64,000 nt of DNA from Phascolomyces articulosus (taxonomy: Eukaryota; Mucoromycota; Mucoromycetes; Mucorales; Lichtheimiaceae), in contig JAIXMP010000058.1 of the NCBI GenBank assembly GCA_025677815.1, forward strand, positions 87,315 through 151,314. The letters run 5' to 3'. Under the pieces are notes generated by a model. It was not told where the DNA came from and ran no database searches. It worked only from the letters and a program-made list of their open reading frames with translations. Shown here piece after piece: positions 11,710 to 23,631 of the stretch (positions are counted from its first letter, which is position 1; each line of letters begins with the position of its first letter). The translations under genes were made by a program, and so were the position numbers.

Positions 11710-12226
11710 TATTCCCTTTATATGCTAAAGCCATACTAAAACATGATTACATATAACACTTAGGACAGAATAGAAAGGTTTTGGTTTATGCATTCTTCTA
11801 CTTTTTTTTTTGTAACAATATCACTACTCTTTGGATCTATTTTTTATATGCTTATCATCAACAACTCTATGGAAAGGATATCTTTCTTTATCAATATCCT
11901 TATAACAACAGCTTATTCATAGCTATATGTGCCTTTTCTTTTTAACCTACTCATTTAATAAGTCTGTCAATAATTTTATGTGTGGAAAAATAATATAAAA
12001 AGTTTTATCCCTTTCTCTAATAAAACCTAGTTTTATACTTGTTTTGGACTGTAAATGAATTTTTTTAATATAAGTTATATTATTTGAATAGTTTTAGCGA
12101 ATCCAGTTTTTATACGATCATATACTAACTAATATATAATAGTATTCTTTAATTTTGCTATCATAAGATTTATTTCTTATGCTTGAGTATGTAATTGATC
12201 TACTATATGAACCAAAAAAAATTAAT
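11710..12226. other. AT-rich spacer after tandem array
   Basis: No gene, RNA or repeat recognised. It probably contains the 3' end of tandem copy 3. Confidence 0.5.
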
Positions 12227-12338
12227 TTACTCATTGGCCTGAGTAACCCAGCCGGATCGAGTCAAGTCAGCATATTGTTGGCCCGCATGGGTTGATACGT
12301 CCAACTCTTCTTGTTGGGATAAATCCTGCTTCTTGCAT
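12227..12338 (-). pseudogene. Isolated exon-like minus-strand fragment
   Basis: A short patch of unusually balanced base composition inside AT-rich DNA. On the minus strand a TATGCAG acceptor is followed by an open frame of about 37 codons, in phase 1, containing HAGQQYADLTRSGWVTQANE and ending at TAA (12227-12229). It looks like the last exon of a gene, but the next ~110 bp upstream is AT-rich and then overlaps the 5' region of the plus-strand gene at 12452, so no companion exon is visible. It could be a gene remnant or a chance frame. Confidence 0.25.
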
Positions 12339-12451
12339 CTGCATATCATAAAAAATTGACAATCGGACTTTTTATTATTTCTATATGAATTAAGTATAAA
12401 CCAGATCTGTTTTTTTGCAAGCCACTTTCTGGTAGGTAGGTATTCTTCTTT

Positions 12452-13509
12452 ATGCAAACTGACACAACGACGACCACGAAAAAGACGACAACTCCATGCC
12501 CAAAGTGTGCATCTGCACTACAAGACTTTTCAGTTAATTTTAGTTACAAAGTTCTTATGTGTGAGAATGTAAAGGTATGAATAACAATTTATTTTTTATT
12601 TTTTATTTTTCTTGTACAGACATTTTTTTAATCGATTGTACTGCAAAAAAAAAATAAGATTGAATAACGATGACTGATCTCTGATTTCATTGTTTAATTG
12701 ATCCTAGTGCCCATACCCATTTGATCAACCTACAGCGAATTCTTTTCTTGTTAAAGATAACTCTATACCCAAAATTGATAAAAAGAACAAGGGAAAACAC
12801 GTGCGATCGTCAGATTGTGTGCCCAGTACTGCGCCAGGTGCGTTTTCTTTGGAACACACAATTGAGAGCTTGTTGTTGAACTCTGGTGTACAGGAAAATC
12901 TTGATATTTTTACTACAGAGAACCCTATAACTGATGCACCGATTCAAAATAATACTACTATGATTAATTCAGATAAAGGTAATATATTGGATGTTTTTGT
13001 TTGTTTGTTGAAAAGGAAGATTAAAGGACTTGAATATAGATGGTGATACTAATTTCTATACTACATTATTTTAATGATTAGAAATAGCTTTGCCGGAAAC
13101 AGTAGCAACAACATCGAATTATTCATTACAAGATATTGAACACTTATTACAAAATGAAGATATGGCAACTACTACTACTACCACTACAAGCGAATTTGAT
13201 ACATCAAGCATACAAGATTTAGAACAATTCTTTTCAAGCGATAGTGTTTCACCAGAGGGTATAGCATCTTTGCCTTTGCAACAAATGATGGATGGATGGT
13301 CATTTCTTGATAATAACAATCATAATAACAAAAATAATCATTGTATGATATTAGGTAGTGAGAATGGACAACCGGAACAATCTTGCGTTACTACACCCAT
13401 AGATGATCAATCAGGTTTGTTTAATGGACTCGATCAAATATTAGGTGATAACTGGAACAAGGAATGTGATCCGTTTAGTACGGAATTGGATTCATTACTT
13501 GGATTATAA
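12452..13509 (+). CDS. Protein with USPL1-like N-terminal zinc ribbon (273 aa)
   Basis: Three exons: 12452-12574, 12708-12978 and 13082-13509. The introns are GT..AG, in phases 0 and 1, and the frame is open throughout. The N-terminus carries C16-x2-C19 and, after ~17 residues, C37-x4-C42 in the context MCENVKCPYPFD. That is the arrangement I know from the N-terminal zinc ribbon of the SUMO isopeptidase USPL1 and a few other eukaryotic proteins. The remainder is low-complexity and acidic (Thr-, Asn-, Gln- and Asp-rich) with leucine-containing repeats such as YSLQDIEHLL, SIQDLEQFF and ELDSLLGL, which resemble short acidic-hydrophobic activation or interaction motifs. There is no catalytic peptidase domain. 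A nuclear adaptor or transcriptional role is inferred only from composition. Confidence 0.7.
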
Positions 13510-14382
13510 GAAAATGGTTAAGATATATTATAAACATTTATCATATTTTATCTTTTCTACTCTTCTTTCGTCCTTTCTCCCTTTCTCCTCTCTTCTTCAT
13601 TATCATCCTTCCTTCCTCCTATTTACTTTAAAAAAACACACCATTTTTTTCTCACTTGCATCATTGTACAAAGTCACCTCATTTTCACACCTATTCCACA
13701 TACAAATTGTATACATAGATAAAATCACGATCGCTTTTAAAAAAATTAGCCACAGAGAGTCTATGCTATTCGAAGTTTTTTATGCAACACAATTTAATAA
13801 GGGTAAAAACCAGGTGTTTTGGTGAGTATAGCTTGGAAAAAATAGAAGAAACCGATACACATATGCACACAGTGGATCGTTATTCCGGATTTTACATACA
13901 TTCATGGTGACCACTTTCAAATGGATGGAAAGTATAGAATATTGAGCTGTGGAAATAGAAAAATGGATTTATGAGATGATACCCAAACAAATGTTACACT
14001 GATTTTTCTTTTTGGAAAAAAAAAGCCCCGTACAACGGGGATTTCTATTCTTTTTATATATATTTTAGATTATTAAAATAAAATGAACTTTATATGGATA
14101 ATATGTATATAAAAAGGAGGGATTATATCAGAATGTACATTTCAAATGCAAAAAAGAAGTTGATGGGCGAGGGTGATAGGTTGCCATGGTGATGGTGAGA
14201 ATGTGTGTATATTTTTTTTTAAAACGGATGGGATGATGAAAAAATATAAAAAAGTGCAAATGGTATGAATAATATGGAGTAGTAATAATAATAGACTAAT
14301 AATGAGAACAAAAAAAAATATAAGGAAGAAAAAAAATCAAAATATATAGGATGCTTTAAGTCAAGTAAATAAGTGATTGCAT
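13510..14382. other. Convergent 3' spacer
   Basis: Separates the convergent zinc-ribbon gene (plus) and P450 gene (minus). It contains a C/T-rich stretch (13560-13660) and a perfect 6-bp GC-rich hairpin, CCCCGT-ACA-ACGGGG, at 14026-14040, preceded by an A-run. The hairpin resembles a terminator but has no established role in a fungal nuclear gene. Confidence 0.4.
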
Positions 14383-16522
14383 TTACTCGCGCTTTTCAAC
14401 GGTCACCATCATACCGTTCTTCATTGGGAGGGTCAAAGAAACTTGGTAAGTGATATCTTGTCCTGGAATCAACTTGAACTTGTAACGCTTAAGCAAGAAA
14501 GTGATAGCAACAAGTGCTTCAAGTGTAGCAAGATGTTGACCCAAGCAAACACGAGGACCCACATGGAAAGCAGGCCATTGACCTTGGGTTTCACGCTTAA
14601 GTTCACCATTGGCATCAAACCAACGTTCAGGTCTGAATTGTTCAGCTGTAGGACCCCAATTTTCTTCATTACGACCTTGGGAGTAAGGAGACCTATAATT
14701 TGAATAAGAGATGGATAAGTACAACTTGCATAAAATAAAAGAATATTTCCCTTCAATTTTGACCATATAAAAATATCAACTTACCAAAGAATATAATCAC
14801 CCTTTCGGATTTCAGTACCATCGGGCCAAACATCATCATTAAGTGCATATTTTTGATTGAGTGGAACGGAAGGATACAAACGCAAAACTTCATAGAAACT
14901 AAAATGAGAGAATAGATGAGGTTAATTGAAAAACTGCATTGAAATAGGATGAAATTGAACAATAATAATAATAGTAATAATACTAATACATACACAGCAT
15001 GAGCATATTTCATATTCTTGATCACTTCATAAAGAGCAGGAGAATCATGCATGACATCATCAGTAATATGTTCGTTAATTTCTTGCATCAATTTTTCTTC
15101 AACACGAGGATGGTTCATGAGCAAATAGAAAGTCCATGAAAGAGCTTGAGCTGTTGTATCACGACCAGCGATCACAAAGTTCAGGACAATATCACGAAGT
15201 TCAGTATTGTTCAAAAGTTCACCCTTATCATTGCGAGCATTCATGAAACGAGACAACAAATCTTTCTTTTCTTCACCACGAGCAATTTCTTCACGACGCT
15301 TTTCAGTGACTTCACGGGCAAAAGAGTCGACTACATGAAGATGTTCATTCATGCTGGGCTTCCAAGGCATAGCCAATTTTTGAATACGTTCGGTGACTGG
15401 CCAGATGGGGTTGACGAAACGTTGGAAAGTGTTCTTTTGAGCTTCATCGAAAGCAGCAGCGAAAGGTACCTTGCCTTTGCTACCAAGTGCATTAAGTTGA
15501 ACACCAAAACCTAGCCTAAATAAAAAATGATTGGGGTTAGCGGAGTCGGTTCATCAAATGATCATTTTTTTGATGTATAGGCTAATAAACTTTTTTTTTT
15601 ACTTACAAGATAAAAGAATCCAAAGTAAACTTAAACATAATATCATGGAAATCAACAGCTTCGTTCTTTTCAAGAGCAGAATCCCAGATCTTTTCGCTCA
15701 TGTATTCAATTTCTTGAACAAAGACATCGGTAAATTGATCACGGAAATTCTTTACATTAAAGACATGACTGGCAGTCTTGCGTTGGTACTATAGTTGAAA
15801 TAACAATAATAATGCGTTTAGTTTATAAATATTCAAAACCAAAATAAACATATCATTCTTTCAATAGTAAAGAGTGTGAATCATTACCTTCCATTCAGCA
15901 CCGTTAGCATTGAAAATACCGTTACCAAAGAGATCGTTCATAGCACCATGGAATTCAGGACCTTTGATATAGTTTTCAAAGTTACCTAATAAAAAACAAA
16001 TTAAATGTCAGTTGTCACTTCTTTTTTAATAACACGACTTTTATTGTTTGTCATTGTATTACCTTTGAGAACATGTTCGACGTTAGCTGGATTAACAGTA
16101 GCAATATGACGAGGAATACCCAAAGCTGACATGGTTCTAAATAGGATGGGAATAATAGTTCATGATGCAGTAATTAATATTGTGTATCACGAGTAGTTGC
16201 ATTTTGCGTAAAAAAAAAGGATGGTGGTGTGGCGGTGATCGTGGGTGCGAAATTTTTAAATTAATTAAAAAAAAAACACTTACAAAGTACGGTCTTCAAG
16301 TAACTTGAATGATTCAAATAAAAAGTCGTGCATTTTCTCTTTGTATTGTAAAAGGAGAGGAAGATTACCAACAAGTGGCCAACCACCTATTGTTTTGATA
16401 CCTTCACGATTTTCATCAAAGATAGCACGATCATGATAATAGGCAGCAAGTAAAGTGACACCTGCAGCAGCAGCACCACCGATATATTTATAGATAGGGT
16501 TCGAACGTTGTTGTGTTGTCAT
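14383..16522 (-). CDS. Cytochrome P450 monooxygenase, CYP509-like (512 aa)
   Basis: Seven exons on the minus strand: 16284-16522, 16063-16136, 15888-15985, 15607-15788, 14994-15515, 14785-14898 and 14383-14692. Phases are continuous and the translation is 512 aa, a normal P450 length. It has an N-terminal hydrophobic anchor (residues ~13-29) followed by a GWPLVGNLP proline-rich turn. The I-helix oxygen-binding motif is AGRDTT (314-319), the K-helix motif is EVLR (375-378), there is a FRPERW motif, and the heme loop is FHVGPRVCLG with Cys459 as the thiolate ligand. Microsomal P450s of this type take electrons from NADPH-P450 reductase at the ER. The overall pattern (AGRDTTAQALSW, GPRVCLGQHLA) is that of fatty-acid/alkane hydroxylase-like families including the Mucorales-specific CYP509; the exact family and substrate are inferred. 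All key residues are present. Confidence 0.92.
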
Positions 16523-19500
16523 TTTTTGTTGGTTAGGTCGCAGAAGAAAAGATGCAAAAAAAAAAAGAAAAGAAGCGTTTGATTGAATTGAAAGAAAAGG
16601 GAAAATTTCAAGATTTATGATTTGGGTTTTTATATTAAGGAGATTGTTACACGACGGAGATCATACATTTTCACCCAAGATTTTCTAGTTCTGGGATTTG
16701 TGCTTCAATTTTAATGAATGGGGGAAAAAAGGGCAGTGAAAATCCTCTACCACTTTCACATGGATTTTTTTTAGTTTTTTGCTTGCTTTATGATCGTTCC
16801 ATCAGTATTGACGTCTTTCTTTATGCTTTGAAAATACACGATGTTGTACACACATGGCTTTTTTTCTTCTTTTTTTACCCCACACAAATTTATTGTTTAT
16901 TTGTTTATAGGACACGCTTGTGCTTTAGATACCCAACCTTCTTTTCCTAATAAAGACTTTTTGAGTAACACCCAAGAAATTCTTAACTTGTTATATTATA
17001 AAACATCCATTGCTTCGGCTGAACAGTACAGGATGATTGATACGAGATAGCTTACATAGTTGTTTACTATTTTGTATGGGGAAAAAATGTATATTTGTTA
17101 TTTGTGGCAAACCAAGTTAAAATATAAACATAACGGTACATAAAAATGAATTACTTCATAACTTTGTGTTGATTATGGACATAAATAAATCAGTTAGTTT
17201 TATCATATTAAACTTAATAATTTCTTGGCTTTGTTGGATCCTGCACTCTCTCTTGTGATAATGGTGAACGAAACGTATTGAATATGATCGGATATGTAAA
17301 AAAAAGACTTGACCCTGAATTGACATAAAGTAATAATATAATAACAATTTGAACCAAGATGGAAAGGATTCCGTGTAATACATGCACAATAATATAAAGT
17401 TTTGTTGCCACCTTTTAACTTGGTGCGATGTGAACTCTTGAGAGTTTAATAAGCCATAGGTACGTTGCCCAAATAATAATAATAAAAGGGTTTTTATTTC
17501 TCCTCAAGGTCCGTGGGTTCATCACCATACTTAAAACTTCTTCACGTGGTTATATCTGTTTTGCTTAAATTATAGTGTAGAAGTGAACGATACCATTACA
17601 CTCAATATTATTATAGGCGTTTTACTGGAGAAAAGACGAATCAAATAGGACGTGTTGGATATCTATTGAATACAACTGTGTAAAGTCCATGCGTGTAAAT
17701 TCAGCATAAGGAGAAACATAGAGCGTTTAATTGGTGCCACTGAATGAGGGAGTCATGACGATATGCATATCGCGGATGGGAAGGAAAAAGCACAATTGTT
17801 GCTAGAATAATGTTTTGACCCAGAAGTAAAGTTGGTGATACAATCATTTCGCGTGGTGAATTGCTTCTCCAACACTAATACTCCATTCAATGTTATTAAC
17901 CTCCTCTACTAGCCAACCCCATCAATGATAAAAGGGTCATATGACATATCATTTTTATAATAGTAGGTTACCAAAGACATGGGAGGAGGTTTGTTCTTCT
18001 TATTGTAAATAGATATCATAATATATACAAATGCTCCGTTTTTAAATGCGATAGGTGCACATCAAGCAAGAACCAAAAAAACTTCACGTGGGAAATTAAA
18101 TGGCATAACGGGTCGAGATGCATCCATTTTCATCTTCTGCTAAAATACGTTTCATATCGGATTTAACGCTCAGCAGCTGTCTTACCATGGATTTCAGAGA
18201 AGAAGAATGATATGATTTTAGTACCATAAAGAACAGGGTCCCAATTTTTTTCAATAAATCAGAAAGGATAGATCGGGTCAATGATAACAATAATGTTGTA
18301 TTAGCGCCGGCAATAAATATATTTATTCTGCTTTTATCCAAAAAGGATGCATTCATGTAGTAATATTTTTTATATCATTTTGAGTTATTTATTGACAGCT
18401 GCTGTCAATCATAAAAATGTACATATTGTGCATTCAGCAGGGGGGAGGATGCTATTGTTTTGTTTCTGCTTGCGTCAACTACACATTTATTTATATACTG
18501 CCTTATAATATGATACTTCAACTTTTTACTGATCTTTAGTACACTCCATTCTAAAAGAACTGCCTGAATATTCGAGGATACATTACAAAAACTTTTTTTA
18601 TGGAGCATCTGAGGTAGTATAGGAGCGACAGACTGACCTACATATATACATAACACAAAATTAGTCTGTGGCTATCGTTTATGTTTCGTATATCCAAGTG
18701 CTATTTTTTTCTAATATATAAAACAAAAGATTTCCATCACACTGCTAGAGTATTTTTTTTCTCTTTATGTTTTGATGTAGTTTATTATGGTCAAATATAT
18801 TCACTAATAGTACACTTTTCAATTATTATTATACTTAAGCCCAAACGAAGTTAAAGTTTTCCAACATCAGTCAAACTTCTTGAAACTACTTTCTTGAACT
18901 TTTTTTGTCTACAATACCTACTCCTTTATTTTTAGGATGAAATATTTGCTATGCCAAACTCCTTTTTATCACTTGATCGACACCATACATCACCATCTAT
19001 TTGCATGAGGGAGGATCGTCTGGTGTACATATTTGTAAATCATTATCCGGAGTGACATTGAACAAGTAGTTTGATAATTTCACGTATCATTCATTGAGTT
19101 TAGCTTTTAACGTAAATTCTGCCACTCTTCTAATAGAATACCCACTAACACAAAAAATGTACTAATATGCTTCCTTTCAAATCTTTTGTTCAATCAAGCC
19201 TTTTTTTAAAAGTGGATCATCTGTCTTGCAATCCGTTTTTTTTTTTTTTTTTTTTTTGTAAAGATGTGTTTGACGATGGCCACAATAAAAAAAACACGCA
19301 AGGAGACGGATTCCTGTACTAATTTGATAATTTTTCACAAAAGAAAAATCGTACACATGTAGATTATGATGGCGCGTTGTACTAATATACAATGGGAACC
19401 ATGGTCAAGAAGAGATAATAGTTCTTTTTATACATAAGAAAGAAGAATCCATTTTTTCAAATTACCTATTACTTTAATTATTATTAAAAATTAATTTGCA

Positions 19501-20254
19501 TTGTGGTATCATTATTATTTTTATTAAAGATAATCTTTTATGGAAGAAAATTAAATATAACCCACTTTAATGTAAAGTGAATTTTAAAAGATATCTTTTG
19601 TTCTGATTTAAAACAAAGTTCCTCACTGAATTTATCTGATGCCTTGCTAAGTTGCTTAATAAAATGACACTATGGTGTAAGACAGTCTTTTTTTTCGGTT
19701 TTAAGTTTCTTATTTATTAAAAAGAAGAAAACTGCCCTATCCCTTAGTTGATACCTGAATCGATATTATAACCCACAAACACAGCAATAGAAAATAAATA
19801 TAAATATTGTAAATAATGTAGATGGATTTTATTTAATATATATTAATCGATTAAAATCATATAGAGCTAGGTGCGATACTTCTTAGCCATGTCATTTTAA
19901 ATAACATGTTACCCGGGGAACACCAACAAGGAGGTCATGTATCGCCTAGATTCCCAAAGGAAAAATAATAGTGTAATCATTAAGGGATTACAACTGATCT
20001 TTGCGCAAGTTCAGAAAACCAACCCGTCATTACACCAAAAGAATTTGAACCAAAAAGGATTGATAGTTGTAATTCGTAAATTGTTTAAAACCCTAATTGT
20101 TTCTCATTCTTTCGATTCAAGCATCACTGATTGAACCAAAAGAAGCTCGAACCAAATATGTTTTGAACGCATTTACCAATTTCAGAAAACCACACCATAA
20201 ATGATTCTACCAGAATGATCCAACCAGAAGGAAACTTGAACCATAAGGTACGGA
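16523..20254. other. Gene-poor region upstream of P450
   Basis: The first ~150 bp left of 16700 presumably carries the P450 promoter. The rest is AT-rich with a T-run (19238-19257) and short ORFs lacking domains. A possible gene remnant (18096-18656) is listed separately. Confidence 0.45.
18096..18656 (-). pseudogene. Possible decayed minus-strand gene fragment
   Basis: Two successive minus-strand open frames (18405-18656, 83 codons; 18096-18356, 86 codons) have more protein-like composition than their surroundings, for example SSSLKSMVRQLLSVKSDMKR and NIQAVLLEWSVLKISKKLKY. They are separated by stops and a frame change. No domain is recognised and no clear splice pair joins them. A degraded lineage-specific gene or mobile-element remnant is possible. 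Confidence 0.25.
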
Positions 20255-20645
20255 ACGCCGAACACGCTCGCCTTGTTTCGCACGCGTTTGAAGCGTGTGA
20301 GCATGTACTAAGATTTATTTTTAAAAAAATAATAGTATTTATGAATTAATAAACGCATGACTATTATTATTGTTGCCAAGCAGCACCGTTGCCAACCAAC
20401 ACTTATTTAACTAATTATTATACCTGCGTTCCGTTCGTTTTGCATCGTTGCTCGCCAGACATGCTCGCCTTGACTTACCCAATAATCTTCCACGCTTTTG
20501 AGCGTGTGAGCATGCTATAATTGAAAGAAAAAATTAAAAGCATTATTCATGAATTAATAGACACGTTGCCATTATTATTACTTTAATTGTTATCGCCAAC
20601 CAATATTCATTTAACTTTTGTACCTGTGATTCGTTCGTTTAATGG
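20255..20645. repeat. Two-copy ~200 bp tandem repeat with hairpins
   Basis: Copy 1 starts near 20259 and copy 2 near 20456. The shared blocks appear in the same order: GCTCGCCTTG (20266 and 20463), CACGC-loop-GCGTGTGAGCATG (20281 and 20491), a GAATTAATA..CG..ATTATTATT block, CAACCAA..T.TTTAACT, and TACCTG..TTCGTTCGTTT. The CACGC/GCGTG pair forms a short hairpin in both copies, nested inside a CATGCTCGC/GTGAGCATG inverted repeat in copy 2. GC content is well above the flanks. No coding frame is evident. Confidence 0.65.
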
Positions 20646-21806
20646 AGAAAACTATGTGGGAGAAATTAATTCTAAGCTTATAGCTGCTGTTGTTGAAATT
20701 TATTACTGCCGTTATGGATTTTTTTTTCCACAACTAAAGGTATGTGGCAAATCAGATCTACCAACATTCTCTCAAAGGCTATCATCTATTATATTTTGGC
20801 ATTTATAAAACAACTTCTTTGAAGGGTCTTTTTATATTTTCAATCAAGCTACAATAATCATCTCTTTTACCCCTTTTCGGCTATTTTGCGTATATATAAT
20901 CATTTTTATTGTTGTATTATTATGGATAGTAAAAAATAATAGGATTCTAAAATGCCAGGTCAATTTTTTTTATTTTGGCTTTATATTTATGTGAAAGGAT
21001 TAATGGACATATATATTTGCTGTGTAAAATCATTGAAGGATAGGACAACATTTATATGATCTGTTCCATATAATATATTGAGTAACCAATTTGATTTTGA
21101 AGTTCCAAAACTAAACCGAGAAGTTAACCTGGTTGAAAAGAGATGTCATAAAAAATAGCAAATTAATCTCTATGATGAAAACCGTAAAGCATCTTCGTCT
21201 GTATTTATTGTATGAAATAATAAGTTGTAATTGAGGAGGAGGAGGAGGAGGAGGAGGAGTGGAATATCGAAAGAACGAGAATGTGTGTTTACTACCGTTC
21301 AGATATATCATAAATTATATTATTCATACTGAACAATTCCACTGCATATTCTCCACTGCTAATTAAACTTGATAAAACAAGGGGTGTCATTACCAATGAT
21401 CCTGTATTTAATTACACGTCAAAGAAATAGCAGGACCACCTTATTAAAATGAAGGAAACCAAATATAAAAATAATTTCTTGGGTAAACAAACTCAGAGCT
21501 TGATCGCGAAAAAAAAAGAATGGCAATTGTTAAAAGAAAAAAAAACTACTCAACGTGTAAAAATAATAAAAGCGTGAAAAAACGTGTTATTTCAAGAACA
21601 ATTCGTGATAATGTGTTTCCATGACAATATTGCCTAGCAACCTTTTCCTTTTACCTATTGACTATCACGCTTTTGTCGCGCTTCAAGTAGCATGTCGCGT
21701 AAAAATTTAATGCAAAAAAAAAAAAAAAAATTCCAAGGATATTAAATAAAGGGTCCCCACGACAATTTCTTTTTCTCTTTACCAAAACCGCTTTTTTTAC
21801 GTTACC
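20646..21806. other. AT-rich spacer with A-tracts
   Basis: Non-coding by inspection. It contains the GAG microsatellite (21233-21259) and A-tracts at 21508-21545 and 21714-21730. The 3' end is presumed to be the promoter of the gene at 21807. Confidence 0.5.
21233..21259. repeat. (GAG)n microsatellite
   Basis: Nine perfect GAG triplets in non-coding DNA. Confidence 0.9.
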
Positions 21807-23631
21807 ATGAACGCCGTTGTCAAGTTTTTACTCTTCGGAATTGTCTCATACATTGCCGTATTGGCTTGTTTTACGCTGTCTTGCTCTCATTGCTCTCTGT
21901 TACTATCTCTGGTTATTCCATCCTTATTGGATCATTTCTGCCATCTTTCTCGTCCTTGTGACCTATATCTCTTTTGCTAAGCGTTGTGCTTTTTCCCGCA
22001 CTATGATTGTTGCACAACGGGTGCAATGGGGTTGGTTTACCGTCTCGCCAATGTCGCCATCACTCCTTGTCTCATTGGTCGCTCCCGCATTACTTAAGGT
22101 CCACTTGGCATGTGAAGAGTTGACAAACTTGCATTATTCTGAGCAATGTTATTATGACATTAAAAAACGGCCTTGCCAATATCCCGTATGCGATGGCACT
22201 GTTGTTTTGTCTCGTCTTTCTGGCTTCGGCAGAAGCTTGACACAAAGTTACTCTGCAGAGACGTCTTCTGAAAAGGAGCGCGTTCTCTATGACAAGTTTC
22301 CTTCCTTGGAATATCGTGCTCCAATGGTAATTCCTGGTAATTTGCCAGGTATTACTCATTCGATCTCGATGGCCTTGCGTGAGGACGAAGTTGCATGGCT
22401 TGTGGAAACGGGTGGTGCCGTCCCAAGACCAAAGGTATTGGCTCACACGCCAACCGTTCGAGACTCCCAAGTGGATCTCTTGTGCGAACAGTTCGCGGCC
22501 ATACACCTCGGTGCTAGTACCCAAGCTTCGGCTTATGTTCAACACCAATATGAGCCCTTGAATTCATTGTCGGTTGTAGCGGACAATATTGTCACAGTAG
22601 ATATGGGTGATTCCACTACTGTGACCGCAAGTAATAAGGACATGGATGTGGATGTCTTATCTTTTGATAAGTCACCATTTGAAGTGTGTCTTCTCGAATT
22701 AGCTACCCTGCAACAATGGCTGACTTCTGTCGTGCGTTTGTCGTCTTCAGAGTTATTGCCGGAAGATGAAGACACTCCCATGACTTATTGTGATAAAGTA
22801 ATGGAACCCACTTTGGGTGAGCCTACAGGCAACAATTCCTCTTTATCCGTCATGGCTGAGGAATCTTCCACACAAGTATCTGGTTCGGGTGATTCCACCA
22901 GTGCTTTAGTGCAAACTGCCGTCGAGCAACAATGGTTGCCTTCGAAGTCGTCCCTGCCAGAAGAAGATACTCCTATGGCATACTGTGATGAAGTCCCGGA
23001 ACCCTTTATGGGTGAGTCTTCGGACAACAATTCCCCTTCATCTGCCGTAGTTGAAGCTTCTTCTAGTGGCTCAGTTGGTTTGGGTGATTCCGATGCCACT
23101 GTTGTCCAAAGTGAAGAGGAGCCTGTAGTAGTTGGTTCTGCCGCTGCTGCTGTGCTCAGAAATGATGTGTACGAAGTTCGGTCCTCTGTTGATACTCATT
23201 ACGAGACCCTCACAGTTGAAAACACAGTTGGCAAGGACACGCCCACTGCTTTTTCATCCAATGAATCGGATGCATCTTTTGATGCTTTCGTTGCTTTGGT
23301 TGACGAGGCTTTGGAGGAGGAATCTCCCGTGACCGGAACCGAGGGTGATGCCTCCGTTCGACTTGATAATGCTGATGAAGAAGTTCTGGTAGGTGCTGAA
23401 CTTGGTGTAAATGCTCATGTAGGTGCCGATGAGCTTGCTGCTGCTGTAGGTGACGCTTTTATGCAGATCCTCAAAAACAATAATGGTACTCCTAATTTGG
23501 TTGCCAATGACACTCCTGCTTTCCCATCCCCACCACCTCAAGACCCTATCGTGGATGATGTTCTCGCTGAGATCCTTGGCTCTGATGAGTCCCAAGACGA
23601 TCCCTGGTTTGAAGAATATATCCGTAAGTAA
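21807..23631 (+). CDS. Acidic, repeat-containing membrane-anchored protein with broken or spliced 5' end
   Basis: A long open frame runs from 21817 to TAA 23629-23631 (~604 codons) with base composition far richer in G+C than its flanks. It has no in-frame ATG before 22003, and the good ATG (21807, TTACCATGA context) is in another frame. Either one extra base interrupts the gene between 21810 and ~21900, or an intron 21858-21981 (GTATTG..GCTAAG, phase 0) joins ATG 21807 to the long frame. The contested stretch encodes a strongly hydrophobic hairpin (LALIALCYYLWLFHPYWII, then FLVLVTYISFA), which favours true coding sequence. Residues ~70-220 (numbered from 21817) are globular-looking. The rest is acidic and Ser/Val-rich, with two tandem ~65-residue repeats around DTPMTYCDKV (319) and DTPMAYCDEV (384). 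The stop overlaps a perfect GTAAGT donor (23624). No family recognised; function unknown. Confidence 0.6.

Noticed and set aside
14026..14040. GC-rich hairpin after an A-run, resembling a rho-independent terminator
   Set aside because: The locus is a fungal nuclear convergent spacer where such terminators are not used. A single 6-bp stem is weak evidence.
22090..23099. Long minus-strand ORFs opposite the 21.8 kb gene (22090-22548, 22785-23099)
   Set aside because: They are shadows of a GC-richer coding region, with no independent start context or domain.
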